A DNA stretch of 64,000 nt from assembly GCA_019359045.1 (NCBI GenBank), contig JAHHIA010000006.1:310001-374000 (forward strand), read 5' to 3'. The notes beneath the pieces were generated by a model, which saw nothing but the letters and a program-made list of their open reading frames with translations, was not told the DNA's origin and did no database searches. The position numbers and the translations under genes were made by a program. The DNA is from Scytolyngbya sp. HA4215-MV1. GTDB lineage: Bacteria; Cyanobacteriota; Cyanobacteriia; Leptolyngbyales; Leptolyngbyaceae. Of the stretch, positions 37,501 through 46,872 are shown piece after piece. How positions within the stretch are numbered: the stretch's first letter is position 1; each line of letters opens with the position of its first letter.

Positions 37501-40500
37501 CTTGAGCATCGGCATGTTGACCAAAACTGAAGCCATCTACAGTCAGCTCCAGGCTCTGATCGTCTCCCACCCCAGTCAGCCTGAAAACCCACCCCCCTTC
37601 ACCGCAGGTCAAATCCTCAATTTTGCTACCACTGATTGCCAGGAGATTTTAAGCGCACACCAACTCATTAGTGTGGAACAAATCTCAATGTCAGAATGGC
37701 ATAATCATCCGTTTTGCACCCAGTTTGGCTTAGAAGCCTATCTAGGTGCTCCAGTGCAGGTCAATCAACAAGTCTACGGCACGCTTAGTTTTTGTAGCTT
37801 CCAATCCCGTAGCAGTTCGTTTACTGCGGCAGACAAAGAATTTCTCAAACTGACAGCTCAGTGGGTCGGGAGTGAACTGGAGCGGCAACAGGCAGCCGAA
37901 ACCCTGGAACGACAAAACCTGCGGGCACAACTGTTTGCCACCATCACATTGCGAATCCGTCAATCGCTCAATCTAGCCGAAATTCTCAATACCACGGCTG
38001 CTGAGGTGCGCCATTTACTGCAAGCCGATCGGGTGTTGATCTATCAATTTTCTTCCGACTGGAGCGGCACTGTTGTGGTTGAGTCGGTTGAGCCGGGCTG
38101 GACTGCGGTGCTAGGTATGGAGATTGTAGACACCTGCTTCCAATCAGGACATTGGCAACAATATCAGCAAGGCAAAATTTGGTATGTCAACAATCTTGAA
38201 CAAGCCACTCTTGCCCCTTGCCATCAACGATTGCTCACCCAATTTCAGGCTAAAGCCTCTCTGGTCATTCCAATTTTGCAAAGCCACCAATTGTGGGGAT
38301 TACTGATAGTGCATCAGTGTGCTACCCCCCGACAATGGCAGCCATTTGAAATTGATCTCCTCAGCCAATTAGCAAACCAGGTCGGGATTGCGATCGCCCA
38401 AGCGCGACTCCTCACCCAAGAAACCCAGCAACGCGAACAACTTACTCAACAAAACTTAGCACTCGAACAAGCCCGCAAAGAAGCCGAAAAAGCCTCTCAA
38501 ATGAAGAGCACCTTTTTGGCAACCATGAGCCATGAAATCCGCACCCCTATGAACGCCGTCCTCGGCATGACCGGGCTGCTCTTAGACGCCGACCTGACTC
38601 CTGAACAACGAGATTTTGTCGAAACCATTCGTATCAGTGGAGACAACCTACTCACCCTGATTAACCAAATTCTAGACTTCTCCAAACTCGAGGCAGGGGA
38701 AATGGAATTGGAAATTTTGGACTTTGATTTAAGCACTTGTATCGAAGAAATTGCCGATTTGCTGGCAGCAACCGCCCATGCCAAAGGCTTAGAACTGGCA
38801 ACTCTGATCTATCGCAATGTGCCTCTGCGACTCCGGGGAGATGTCAGTCGCTTGCGGCAAATTTTGACCAATTTGGTGAGCAACGCGATTAAGTTTACGG
38901 AAGCCGGCGAGGTCGTGATTCGGGCAGTCTTGACAGACGAAACAGAAACGACGACGACAATCACTTTTTCGGTCACCGATACTGGCATTGGCATCGCCCC
39001 TGAAGCCCAGGCAGGTTTATTTCAACCCTTTTTCCAAATTGACGCTTCAACCACACGCAAATATGGCGGCACCGGACTGGGATTGGCAATTTCCCGGCAG
39101 TTGGTTGAACTCATGGGCGGCAAAATTGGATTGGAAAGTACCCAAGGGCAGGGCACCCGATTTTGGTTTACCATCACGTTCCAAAAACAACTGAGCCAGG
39201 TTGCCCCGATCTCGACCACGACTACGATCGCCACTCTCTTACCCGGACTCAGACTGCTGGTCGTGGATGACAATGCTACCAACCGCAAAATTTTGAACTA
39301 CCAGGCAACCTCCTGGAACCTGGAAGTGGAAGAAGCCGATGGTGCAGAAACGGCTCTAGAAGCACTGCGGCAGAGCATTGCGGCGGGCAAACCCTTTGAT
39401 CTCGCTATTCTGGACATGCAAATGCCCCAAATCGATGGCGAAACGCTTGGTAAACAAATCAAAGCCGATCCCGCTCTGGCACAAACAAAATTGATTATGA
39501 TGACCTCACTGAACCAGGCGGGGGAAGCTAGACGAATGCTAGAAATTGGCTTTTCTGCATACCTGGTGAAGCCCGTTAAACAGTCCCGGTTACTCAATTG
39601 CATCGTTAATACAGTGACGATCGCCCCTCCCGGTCAGAGTACGATGCCTGTACCAAGCACTCAAGGACTACGTGAACCATCCGATTGCCATAACCCTGAA
39701 GGAAGTAGCAAAGTAGATCCAGTAGGGTTGCCTATTTCTAACGCGAATTCGTCTATTCGTAAGGGCATCAAATTAAAAATTCTGCTCGTTGAAGATAACG
39801 TCATCAATCAAAAGGTCACACTCAATCAACTCAAGAAGCTAGGTTATGAAGCCGATATTGCTGCGAATGGGCAAGAAGCACTTTTTATGATGAAAAAAAT
39901 TAATTACGACATTGTATTAATGGATTGCCAAATGCCGATTATGGATGGCTACGATACGACTCGATCGATTCGTCAAATTGAGGGGAGCGATCGCCATACC
40001 TGTATCATTGCATTAACTGCAAATGCAATGAAAGAAGACCGAGAACAATGTATTCGTGCAGGAATGGATGATTATTTAAGCAAGCCCATCCTCAAAGAGC
40101 AACTTGCAGCCACATTAGAACGATGGAGCCAGACAATGAACGCTGCATCTAAACCAGGTTCTAATTCCCCTATTTCAATGTATCCACAAGATTCCGCATC
40201 GAACACACCGATTCATTGGCAACATCTACATCAAATTTCAGACAATAATGAAGAGTTTGAACTTGAGTTGCTTCAAGTTTTTATTGTGGATACCCAAACC
40301 CACTTAGCTGCCCTCAAGCTTGCGATCGAGCAGCAAAACCTCAAGCAAATTGAGCAACAAGCCCACCATATCAAAGGTGCTAGTGCCAATGTGGGCGCCA
40401 GTGTACTTCTCAAACTTGCAACTCAGTTAGAAGACCAGGCACGCCAAAAACAACTGAAAAATGAGCAAATCCTGCTTCAGGATTTAGAAACTGGATTAGC

Positions 40501-40543
40501 CCAAATCCAAGCTTTCTTAGAACAACCCGATCGCTTCTGTTAG
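34553..40543 (+). CDS. Giant GAF/PAS hybrid histidine kinase with two receivers and Hpt
   Basis: A 1996-residue soluble hybrid kinase of the BarA/EvgS-type phosphorelay. Domain order by eye: GAF (about 1-180), six PAS/PAC units starting near 196, 330, 449, 578, 698 and 825, GAF (954-1110), a second, phytochrome-like GAF (1118-1285), coiled coil, HisKA with H1327 in [14 protein letters not shown], ATPase (about 1428-1540), REC1 (about 1566, Asp1621 in [10 protein letters not shown]), REC2 (about 1740, Asp1791 in [10 protein letters not shown]) and Hpt with His1938 in HHIKGAS. Phosphate can therefore move His-Asp-His within one chain. No membrane segment is seen. It is followed convergently by an RsbW-like gene. 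Confidence 0.93.
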   Translation: MPVPLPDNQALKIDTLYRYETLDIAPDEAFDDLVQLAIQICGTPIALVDLKDGEFQWVKSNLSPDFNGVIGASCDSDFRTAIGAAIHQFGLGTLCTQQSDVLVIPDLLRDERLAHHFAAVSPSFRFYAGVPFALPEGCAIGSLWVVDVEPRQLSDAQIASFRALGRQGARQLELQRKFKLVSSELVQRNQVESTLRESERRFRQLIQDLQVGVLLQGANAEILLSNRTALRLLGLKENQLLGKSSFDADWQVIHEDGSPFPSESHPVPQAIATRQAVRNIVMGVYRLNTQDYIWLLVNAEPQLAADGSVRQVICTFSDISDRKQIEEALRKSETKNRALLHAIPDLMMRINRKGIHLDVKCPQDNKLIVPIDTIIGKSFFDVLPPDIAQQRSYYIEEAFQTGEIQIFEYQLMVDGELREEEARVVISGEDEVLMIVRDITKRKRAEAALRQAEEKYRSIYESSVEGIFQTTPEGKYLSVNPALARTHGYASPSEMIRWVDNIGAQIYVDSTRRAEFIRLMQENDVVREFESQVYRQDGSIIWVSENVRAVRNDTGDLLYYEGSSFEITDRKQAEEALKSAYAEQRALFAAMADLVLVRDKTGRCTKLITPKASHLLFKPVDELVNQTLHDVFPQPLADTFLDYIHQALTTQKTVKAEYSLTIQEREIWFDASISPIDENLVMWVIRDSTQRKQAEESLRRREEEFKALVEHAPDVIARFDRSYHHLYVNPIVERDTGIPAAAFIGKTGRELGFPEANVRQWDAVLQKTFDTGQEQSLEHSVSSPQGLKYYQSRFVPELGSDRTVESVLAITRDITDYKQTEASLRQSRERYTLAVSAGEVGVWDWNIETGEIYLDPILKALLGYEDWEIPNRLEIWNESIHPDDRKQVTAEIQSHLLGETPRFESEHRMLHKDGSHRWFSVCGTVFRDNAGTPYRMVGTNNNITESKQAEERLRQLYDITATHQLNFADKLNRLLTMGCQEFDLSIGMLTKTEAIYSQLQALIVSHPSQPENPPPFTAGQILNFATTDCQEILSAHQLISVEQISMSEWHNHPFCTQFGLEAYLGAPVQVNQQVYGTLSFCSFQSRSSSFTAADKEFLKLTAQWVGSELERQQAAETLERQNLRAQLFATITLRIRQSLNLAEILNTTAAEVRHLLQADRVLIYQFSSDWSGTVVVESVEPGWTAVLGMEIVDTCFQSGHWQQYQQGKIWYVNNLEQATLAPCHQRLLTQFQAKASLVIPILQSHQLWGLLIVHQCATPRQWQPFEIDLLSQLANQVGIAIAQARLLTQETQQREQLTQQNLALEQARKEAEKASQMKSTFLATMSHEIRTPMNAVLGMTGLLLDADLTPEQRDFVETIRISGDNLLTLINQILDFSKLEAGEMELEILDFDLSTCIEEIADLLAATAHAKGLELATLIYRNVPLRLRGDVSRLRQILTNLVSNAIKFTEAGEVVIRAVLTDETETTTTITFSVTDTGIGIAPEAQAGLFQPFFQIDASTTRKYGGTGLGLAISRQLVELMGGKIGLESTQGQGTRFWFTITFQKQLSQVAPISTTTTIATLLPGLRLLVVDDNATNRKILNYQATSWNLEVEEADGAETALEALRQSIAAGKPFDLAILDMQMPQIDGETLGKQIKADPALAQTKLIMMTSLNQAGEARRMLEIGFSAYLVKPVKQSRLLNCIVNTVTIAPPGQSTMPVPSTQGLREPSDCHNPEGSSKVDPVGLPISNANSSIRKGIKLKILLVEDNVINQKVTLNQLKKLGYEADIAANGQEALFMMKKINYDIVLMDCQMPIMDGYDTTRSIRQIEGSDRHTCIIALTANAMKEDREQCIRAGMDDYLSKPILKEQLAATLERWSQTMNAASKPGSNSPISMYPQDSASNTPIHWQHLHQISDNNEEFELELLQVFIVDTQTHLAALKLAIEQQNLKQIEQQAHHIKGASANVGASVLLKLATQLEDQARQKQLKNEQILLQDLETGLAQIQAFLEQPDRFC

Positions 40544-40629
40544 GACTGCCAGAAATTTCTCACTTTCTCTTTTCATCGATCAGTTAAGCTTGCATTTTTA
40601 AGGCTTTAAATATTTAGAAAATCAATCAT

Positions 40630-41070
40630 TTAGCAGGATTTCTCAGCCATTTTATATCGCTTCACTAATAGTAAACAATTGCGATCGTGACCAGTCCGAA
40701 TATAGCTGAGTTCATCTGCCATCTTTCTCATCAAATGTAAACCTCGTCCCCCTTCCGCATTTTGATCGATCTCTGGTGGCAAAGAATTCACAAACGCAGC
40801 AAGATCAAAAGGTTGCCCATAGTCCCAAATCTTAATTTCCAGATATTGAAAAAACAAAGCTGACTCGATCTCAATGATGGTATCTGGGGGTAAATTCCTA
40901 TGAGCGTGGCGAACTGCGTTAGTAAAACCTTCAGCTAAAATCAGCTGACACTGCAACCAAACCTGTTCGGAAAGGGGAGGATGATGAAACTGATCGAACC
41001 AGGTCAACACCTGAACGAGAGCATTGAGATCCGTGTTGACTTGTAGTGAGGCTTTCCGGATTACTGACAA
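40630..41070 (-). CDS. RsbW-like anti-sigma serine kinase / ATP-binding protein
   Basis: A 146-residue GHKL-type ATPase starting at TTG 41070, with AAGGA about ten bases upstream. N-box ILAEGFTNAVRHAHR and G-boxes IWDYGQPFDL and EGGRGLHLMRKMADEL are clear. Single-domain proteins of this type bind a sigma factor or an anti-sigma antagonist and phosphorylate the latter on serine. The divergent neighbour at 41264 encodes a receiver-PP2C phosphatase, the usual opposing enzyme. An antagonist (STAS) protein and the target sigma factor are not in this window. Confidence 0.88.
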   Translation of the reverse strand: MSVIRKASLQVNTDLNALVQVLTWFDQFHHPPLSEQVWLQCQLILAEGFTNAVRHAHRNLPPDTIIEIESALFFQYLEIKIWDYGQPFDLAAFVNSLPPEIDQNAEGGRGLHLMRKMADELSYIRTGHDRNCLLLVKRYKMAEKSC

Positions 41071-41263
41071 CTGAGTAGAATCCTTAAATGTACGGAGGAG
41101 AGAGAAAATACAAAGGAGAAATCAAGTAAAAAATCTAATTTCAGCAATTTGCTATTCTCATGAGTCTAACCTCGTTAAATACGGAATCCCTATTCTTGTT
41201 TCTCCAGGTTTTGCACCCTCAATTTGAATTCTAAGTTTCCCAAAGTGCACCCAAGAATCTAAG

Positions 41264-42400
41264 ATGTCCCTTATTTTAATCATTGATGACGACCCGATCA
41301 TTCGCGTAGTTTTACAACGATCCCTACAGGGGCAACAGTATGAAGTCATAACCGCCAGCACGGGAGAAGAGGGCATTGCGAAAGCAAAACAGTTTCGTCC
41401 CGCATTGATTATTTGCGACTGGGTTATGCCTCGCATCGATGGGCTGGAAGTCTGCCGCCAAATAAAAGCTTATCCGGAATTATCCACGACTTTTTTTATT
41501 CTGCTGACATCTCGGGTTGCATTAGAGGATCGAATTAGAGGTCTAGATACGGGTGCAGACGATTTTCTCTCCAAGCCAGTTGAAATGAGTGAGTTAAAGG
41601 CACGGGTGAGAGCCGGGTTGAGGCTCCACCAGGTAACCCGTGATTTGCAAAACCAGAAACAAAAGTTAGAAAGCGAATTGAGCGAGGCGGCTGAATATCT
41701 GAGATCGCTCCTCCCTCCCCCTTTAACGGGTACAATCACGATCGATGCCCGCTTCATCCCATCTCAGCAACTTGGGGGCGACTGTTTCGACTATTATTGG
41801 CTCGACCCAGATTATCTGGCGATTTATCTACTTGATGTTTCAGGGCACGGTTTAGGTGCAGCCTTACCCTCGGTGTCTATCCTGAATTTGCTGCGCTCTC
41901 AGTCTCTGCCTGATGTCAATTTCTATCAGCCTGATGCAGTATTAAGAGCACTCAATGAAATTTTTCAGATGAGTGATCAAAATAATCGCTATTTCACCAT
42001 TTGGTATGGCGTTTATAACCAAACAAAACGTCAACTGGTCTATGCTAGTGCTGGGCATCCACCAGCTGTCTTGATTCCTGGAGCGACTCACCAACCAACC
42101 CCATGCAAGCTGCTAAAGTCGCCCGATATCCCGGTAGGTATCTTCCCAGATAGCAAATTTGGTTACTATCGCTGTGAGATCGAAAAAGCCAGCACGCTCT
42201 ATATCTTTAGTGATGGAGCTTACGAAATTAGTTGCCCCGACGATCGCATTTGGGGGCTTGAAGCCTTCATCCAGCTATTATCGGAACACTGGCAATCTAG
42301 AAAATTTAACTTAGATGAGATTTTGCAGCAGATTCAGGCAATCAATGGAAATGATACCTTTGAGGACGATCTCTCTTTGTTGCAAATCAACTTTGATTAA
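41264..42400 (+). CDS. Response regulator with PP2C (SpoIIE/RsbU-type) phosphatase domain
   Basis: A 378-residue protein. Residues 1-122 are a receiver (acidic IIDDDP, phospho-Asp52 in CDWVMPRIDG, Lys104 in SKPVE). A coiled helix follows, then the PP2C phosphatase from about 150: QLGGDCFDYYWL, LDVSGHGLGAALPSV, YASAGHPPAV, FSDGAYE and FEDDLSLL, which retain the metal-binding Asp residues. Such enzymes dephosphorylate a STAS antagonist to release a sigma factor when the receiver is phosphorylated. Divergent from the RsbW-like gene across 193 bases, it forms the phosphatase half of a partner-switch pair. Confidence 0.92.
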   Translation: MSLILIIDDDPIIRVVLQRSLQGQQYEVITASTGEEGIAKAKQFRPALIICDWVMPRIDGLEVCRQIKAYPELSTTFFILLTSRVALEDRIRGLDTGADDFLSKPVEMSELKARVRAGLRLHQVTRDLQNQKQKLESELSEAAEYLRSLLPPPLTGTITIDARFIPSQQLGGDCFDYYWLDPDYLAIYLLDVSGHGLGAALPSVSILNLLRSQSLPDVNFYQPDAVLRALNEIFQMSDQNNRYFTIWYGVYNQTKRQLVYASAGHPPAVLIPGATHQPTPCKLLKSPDIPVGIFPDSKFGYYRCEIEKASTLYIFSDGAYEISCPDDRIWGLEAFIQLLSEHWQSRKFNLDEILQQIQAINGNDTFEDDLSLLQINFD

Positions 42401-42482
42401 TGTAGGTTTCAAGTAAACCGATTGTCAGAATCTCTGCAATCCCTTCCGGGTTAGAAAGAGACCGAAGCGAATACATCTCTTA

Positions 42483-42642
42483 GAGGGTGTTTGAAAAGGT
42501 TTTCGCTGGGATGTTGAGCACTCAGAGATCCCCCTAGCCCCCCTTAAAAAAGGGGGATCAGCCTCAAAGTCCCCCTTTTTAAGGGGAATTTAGGGGGATC
42601 GTGTCTGTCACTACTTACGAAAGGACTTTTAAAGTATCCTCT
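42483..42642 (+). repeat. MITE-like dispersed repeat, copy 2, with TA flanks
   Basis: A 160-base element flanked by TA on each side (42481-42482 and 42643-42644). Its ends are imperfect inverted repeats: GAGGGTGTTTGAAAAGG on the left against CTTTTAAAGTATCCTCT on the right. The middle is a palindromic run of CCCCCTT/AAGGGGG blocks. Copy 1 at 34285-34465 shares the same parts. TA duplication and short inverted ends are typical of non-autonomous IS630/Tc1-type elements; no transposase gene is present here. Confidence 0.7.
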
Positions 42643-42678
42643 TAGAGATCGTTGAAGTTGACCGATAGTTGACCGACC

Positions 42679-42700
42679 TCTGCTCCCAGGCGGGAGCAGA
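42679..42700 (+). terminator. Perfect hairpin, possible terminator of the PP2C gene
   Basis: TCTGCTCCC (42679-42687) pairs exactly with GGGAGCAGA (42692-42700) around the loop AGGC, followed by TTTG. The stem is nine base pairs with high GC. It lies 280 bases after the phosphatase gene, beyond the MITE-like repeat, so read-through of the repeat would be needed. Confidence 0.4.
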
Positions 42701-43144
42701 TTTGCCAATATATTCTTTCAAACAAAATATGAATTGTAGCAAACTCAACATTTACCCCGTTGAATGAGCAGTTAGGGTGTAACCATACGTGCAATGAATT
42801 CGTGAGCTTTTGCCTGATTACAGCAAGAGACTGACCTCACACAATTTTTTTGACTTTGCAGCCCCTAAATCTGTCTTCACCCCAGTGTCATTGGTCTCGA
42901 AGAATCCGTCTGCCTTCGTAGTTCCAGGCTCTGAAGCAACCGAAGTAGTTTTTGACTCTTTTGAGCAAAAATCATTTCCAGGTCAAGACATTTCAAGTTT
43001 TCTCAGGTTAAGCTACTAGCAAATTCCTGATCTACTGAGCCTGATTCGGGCGATAGGGATTGTGGAGGCTTTCTATGCTTGCCATTGAGAATCTGCAAGT
43101 TTTGAAAATGGTATTGCCTTTCCGTCATGCAATCACAATAAAAA

Positions 43145-44914
43145 ATGGCTAGTGGACTTACATTTTCTCCAGGCAACCGCCTAGTCAACACAGTGCTGAC
43201 CCAGCGCTCTCGACAGGCGATCGCACTGATGTTTATAACAACTTCACTTTTATCCGTCTGTGCATTCCGACTGGCACAACTCCAGCTCATTCAAGGGCAA
43301 CATCACCGTCAGTTAGCAGACCAAAATCGGATTCGGCTGATCCCTGTTGCTGCAGATCGGGGTAATATTCTCGATCGGCATGGCAAAGTTTTGGCAGCCA
43401 ATCGCCTGACGCGTTCGGTCTATCTTTGGCCTCGGAAGCAATCTCCAGAACAATGGCAGATTACAGCGGGTCGATTAAGCCGTATCTTGGGTATTCCATC
43501 CCATGAAATTATCCAAAAACTGGAACAAGTGAATTACGATTCGCCTTCTCCAGTACGAATTAGCCGCGATATTCGTCCCGAAGCTTTTGTCGCTTTAGCA
43601 GAAGAAGCGTCTCAATTTCCGGGGATCGAGATTTTTGGCGAGTCAAGTCGCTACTATCCCCACAAAGAGCTAGCAGCCCATCTGATTGGATACCTGGGAG
43701 AAGCGACTCAGGAGGATTTGAAAAAAAATCCGAATTACCCTATGGGAATTCAACTCGGACAGATGGGAATTGAGCGTTTGGCAGAGCAGCAAATTCAGGG
43801 TAAGTGGGGCAACCGTCTTGTCGAAGTGGATGTCAATGGCAAGGAATCACGCTGGCTCGGTGTCAAACCGCCAGAATCTGGTTCTTCTGTACAACTCACG
43901 ATTAACCTGGATCTGCAACAAGCTGCTGAAAAAGGCTTGAAAAATCGCCGGGGCGCAGCCGTCGTGTTGGATGTTAAAACAGGCGCAGTATTGGCACTTG
44001 CCAGTAGTCCTTCTTTTGATCCCAACCTATTCACGCGCCGAATTAGCCAGGCAGAGTGGCGTAAGTTGCAAAATGCAGATGATCCTTTCTTAAATCGGGC
44101 ACTACAGGGTTATCCTCCCGCCAGTACTTTTAAAATTGTGACCACGGCTGCTGGAATTGAGTCGGGTAAGTTCACCCCTGACTCCACTTTGGCGACCTCT
44201 GCTTTTATTAGCTTGGGAGGCGTCCAGTTTCATGAACATGGTGGTGGTGGCTACGGTGTAATTGGGTTTCGAGACGCGATCGCCTACAGCAGTAATACCT
44301 TTTTCTACCAGGTGGGTTTAGCTACGGGTCCAGAGCAAATTGCGAAATGGGGACATCGGTTAGGCATTGGCGAAACCCCAGACTTGGGAATTGGGGGTGG
44401 CAGCCATGGCTCCATTCCTACACCTGCCCAAAAAGAAAAGCTGTATGGTGAACCCTGGTATGGCGGCGATACGGTGAGTATGGCAATTGGGCAGGGCTTG
44501 GTGCAGGTTACCCCTCTCGAATTGGCAGTCATGGTTTCAGCGATCGCCAATGGTGGCTGGCGAGTGAGACCGCACCTGATGGCAAGCCAGACCAACACCT
44601 CTGAGACCCAACGCATCGCAACTGGGCTAAAGCCCTCCACTCTGGCAGTCATCCGCGGTGGGTTAGAAGCGGTAGTCAAGGATGGTACCGGACGACAACT
44701 GGGTGATGGCTCGATTCCATTGACCGCTGGTAAAACCGGAACCGCAGAAGTACCTGGTGGGCGAGAAACCAACGCCTTATTTGTGGGATATGGGCCTGCC
44801 AAAAAACCTGAGATTGCGCTCGCGATCGTGGTTGAGAATGGAGGGTATGGCGCAGTTGCAGCTGTTCCGATTGCTCACGAAATCTACAAAGCTTACTTTA
44901 AGCAGCATCGATAA
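43145..44914 (+). CDS. mrdA: Penicillin-binding protein 2, peptidoglycan transpeptidase
   Basis: A 589-residue class B PBP that cross-links peptidoglycan during cell elongation. One N-terminal membrane anchor (about 26-48, AIALMFITTSLLSVCAFRLA), then the dimerisation region (RIRLIPVAADRGNILDRHG), then the transpeptidase domain with S327TFK330, S382-S-N384 and K530TG532, correctly ordered and spaced. The Pro-rich QGYPPASTFKIVT segment around the active Ser is typical of PBP2. The 3' end overlaps the oppositely oriented LD-carboxypeptidase gene by 22 bases. Confidence 0.95.
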   Translation: MASGLTFSPGNRLVNTVLTQRSRQAIALMFITTSLLSVCAFRLAQLQLIQGQHHRQLADQNRIRLIPVAADRGNILDRHGKVLAANRLTRSVYLWPRKQSPEQWQITAGRLSRILGIPSHEIIQKLEQVNYDSPSPVRISRDIRPEAFVALAEEASQFPGIEIFGESSRYYPHKELAAHLIGYLGEATQEDLKKNPNYPMGIQLGQMGIERLAEQQIQGKWGNRLVEVDVNGKESRWLGVKPPESGSSVQLTINLDLQQAAEKGLKNRRGAAVVLDVKTGAVLALASSPSFDPNLFTRRISQAEWRKLQNADDPFLNRALQGYPPASTFKIVTTAAGIESGKFTPDSTLATSAFISLGGVQFHEHGGGGYGVIGFRDAIAYSSNTFFYQVGLATGPEQIAKWGHRLGIGETPDLGIGGGSHGSIPTPAQKEKLYGEPWYGGDTVSMAIGQGLVQVTPLELAVMVSAIANGGWRVRPHLMASQTNTSETQRIATGLKPSTLAVIRGGLEAVVKDGTGRQLGDGSIPLTAGKTGTAEVPGGRETNALFVGYGPAKKPEIALAIVVENGGYGAVAAVPIAHEIYKAYFKQHR

Positions 44915-45807
44915 TCGGTCTCAATTCCTAAGATCCCTTGTTCTCCATCCAAATAGGCAGTGATCCCCATCGGCAGCGCAGCATTCACGCCATCATGCCC
45001 AAAGGGGAGATCTGCCACGATCGGGATACCCAAATCACTCAGGCGATCGCGCAACACTTCTTCCACTAAAAAACTGGGGATATTAGCAGGAGGCGTGCAC
45101 TGACTAAAGCGTCCCAATGCGATCCCCGCGATTTTTGATAAATTTCCAGTCATACGCCATTGGGTCAACATCCGATCAATGCGGTAAGGTGCCTCACCGA
45201 CATCTTCGATCGCCAAAATCATCCCTTCAAAATTGGGCTGAATCGCAGTACCGAGTAGATGGGTAGCAACAGTCAAATTAACGGGCAGTAAAACACCCCG
45301 AGCTTGCCCACCGACCCAACTAACCCCTTTGAGCGGGGCAAGTGAACGACCCTCAACCCAATCGAACAAACGAGCCACTGACCAGTCTGGCTCTGCGGCA
45401 ATCGTTGTTAAGAGGGGAGCATGGACGCCTGAGATTCCTTGTTGGTAAAAACTCAAGAGCAACGCGGTCACATCTGAAAATCCAATCAACCATTTGGGAT
45501 CAAAGTCAGGGAATTGCCAATTTTCTAACAGTCTGGCACCGCCATAACCACCACGAGCACACAAAATGCCTCGACAGTGCTGATCTTGCAAAGCAACAGT
45601 CAATTGAGCGCGACGATTCTCGTCTGTACCTGCCAGATATCCCCACCGATCGTCAAATCCTGAAGTTAGATCTACCTGGTATCCTTGCTCCTGCCAGATC
45701 TTGATCCCGGCTTGAAAGGCAGACAATTCACGCAGGGTGCCACTAGGTGCAATCACTCGTAAGCGATCGCCGGGTTGAAGCGGTGGCGGAACAAAACAAC
45801 TTTTCAT
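44893..45807 (-). CDS. Muramoyltetrapeptide (LD-) carboxypeptidase, peptidase family S66
   Basis: A 304-residue cytoplasmic enzyme that trims the terminal D-alanine from recycled tetrapeptides. The catalytic triad is evident: Ser111 in GFSDVTALLL, Glu201 in AIEDVGEAPYRIDR and His271 in PFGHDGVNAALPMG, with the spacing usual for LdcA. The conserved N-terminal LRVIAPSGTLRE and CARGGYGGARLL agree. It is the last gene of a tight minus-strand operon (HEAT protein, GT4 enzyme, LdcA) and starts three bases after the GT4 stop. Its 3' end overlaps mrdA, an unusual tail-to-tail pairing of two peptidoglycan genes. Confidence 0.93.
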   Translation of the reverse strand: MKSCFVPPPLQPGDRLRVIAPSGTLRELSAFQAGIKIWQEQGYQVDLTSGFDDRWGYLAGTDENRRAQLTVALQDQHCRGILCARGGYGGARLLENWQFPDFDPKWLIGFSDVTALLLSFYQQGISGVHAPLLTTIAAEPDWSVARLFDWVEGRSLAPLKGVSWVGGQARGVLLPVNLTVATHLLGTAIQPNFEGMILAIEDVGEAPYRIDRMLTQWRMTGNLSKIAGIALGRFSQCTPPANIPSFLVEEVLRDRLSDLGIPIVADLPFGHDGVNAALPMGITAYLDGEQGILGIETDYRCCLK

Positions 45808-45810
45808 GCA

Positions 45811-46872
45811 TTAATAGTGATGAATCACATCTTGGAACCAGGCATCGACCCGATCGCCCATGGCTGCAAGCGAATACACGGCTTCTACATGGCGACGGCA
45901 GGCAAGCCGATCGATTTGATCAATCCGCTCGATCGCGGTTACCAACCCAGCAATGTGATCTGGCTCTACTAACCAGCCCGTCTTCCCATCCTGTACGATT
46001 TCTGCAGGTCCCCCACGCCGATAAGCGATCACAGGCACCCCACAAGCCATTGCCTCGATCGCCACATTGCCAAATGCCTCGAGCCAATGGGGAGTCATTA
46101 GCAAAGCTCGACATTGCCCTAAAGCCTGCTGCAGTTTTACGGTTGGCAAAAACCCTTGATAGGTGATGGGTGCATCTGGATGATCCTGGTTGATCTGTTG
46201 CCAATAGGCTTCATCCTGAATCACCCCAAAAATTTGCAAAGGTACGGCTGCACGTTTGGCAGCCAAAACCGCATCTTCCAAGCCTTTTTCGGGTGCAATG
46301 CGCCCCACCCAGGCAAAAGCCTCACTCGGTTGGGCACAAAACTGATATGCGGATAAGTCGAACCCATTGCCTAGACAGCGGCACCGATCAGCAAAAGGAA
46401 AGGTTTCCGCTTGGGCGCGACTATGCATTCCGATCGTCCCAGGAAACTGCTCTACCACCTGAGTGATTACCGCATCCATCGCATCCGTTAACGAACCCAT
46501 ACTCACCAGATGGGCGATCGGGCGCTTAAAAAAAGGGGTGAGATAAAATGGCAACCAATCGTAAGCAAAATTGACTAATAAGTCGTACTGCGTCTGCTTT
46601 TGTCGAGCCAAATCCCACATTGCTGCCAATACAGAATCCGGGGGCAGTACGATCGGATCAGTTCGTTGCTGAGTTTGAGCCGTTAATTGTAAATTACCAC
46701 CCACTTCGAGGATTGAAAGTTGAGCAGCCACTGAACCAGCCGGTGCAACCACATGTAGCTCGTAGCCGCGCCCCAGCATTGCCATTGCCAAATTCAGTAG
46801 CGTTAGCTCAACCCCACCCCCTAATCCTGAGCCTAAAGGACCGACTGGAGTAGAAAGAAACAACAGCTTCAT
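45811..46872 (-). CDS. GT4 glycosyltransferase, similar to pteridine glucosyltransferase BGluT
   Basis: A 353-residue GT-B enzyme. From memory the N-terminus LLFLSTPVGPLGSGLGGGVE is nearly that of the Synechococcus UDP-glucose:tetrahydrobiopterin alpha-glucosyltransferase, which makes glucosylated pterins in cyanobacteria. The C-terminal donor site is clear: AWVGRIAPEKGLEDA, MTPHWLEAFGNVAIEAMACGVPVIAY. ATG at 46872 overlaps the previous gene's TAA as TAATG, a coupled start. The pterin assignment rests on N-terminal resemblance, and other UDP-glucose GT4 roles are possible. Confidence 0.78.
   Translation of the reverse strand: MKLLFLSTPVGPLGSGLGGGVELTLLNLAMAMLGRGYELHVVAPAGSVAAQLSILEVGGNLQLTAQTQQRTDPIVLPPDSVLAAMWDLARQKQTQYDLLVNFAYDWLPFYLTPFFKRPIAHLVSMGSLTDAMDAVITQVVEQFPGTIGMHSRAQAETFPFADRCRCLGNGFDLSAYQFCAQPSEAFAWVGRIAPEKGLEDAVLAAKRAAVPLQIFGVIQDEAYWQQINQDHPDAPITYQGFLPTVKLQQALGQCRALLMTPHWLEAFGNVAIEAMACGVPVIAYRRGGPAEIVQDGKTGWLVEPDHIAGLVTAIERIDQIDRLACRRHVEAVYSLAAMGDRVDAWFQDVIHHY

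Larger units (their letters stand above)
42401..43144. other. Gene-free stretch with a repeat copy and a hairpin
   Basis: It contains the second MITE-like repeat, the hairpin at 42679-42700 and two closely spaced GTTGACCGA copies near 42656-42676. A 69-codon frame at 42810-43019 starts with TTG, has no ribosome-binding site and no motif, and is not accepted. Between about 42700 and 43144 I find nothing else; the promoter of mrdA should lie here. Confidence 0.5.

Noticed and set aside
42810-43019. A 69-codon frame upstream of mrdA
   Set aside because: TTG start without ribosome-binding site, ordinary composition, no recognised family.
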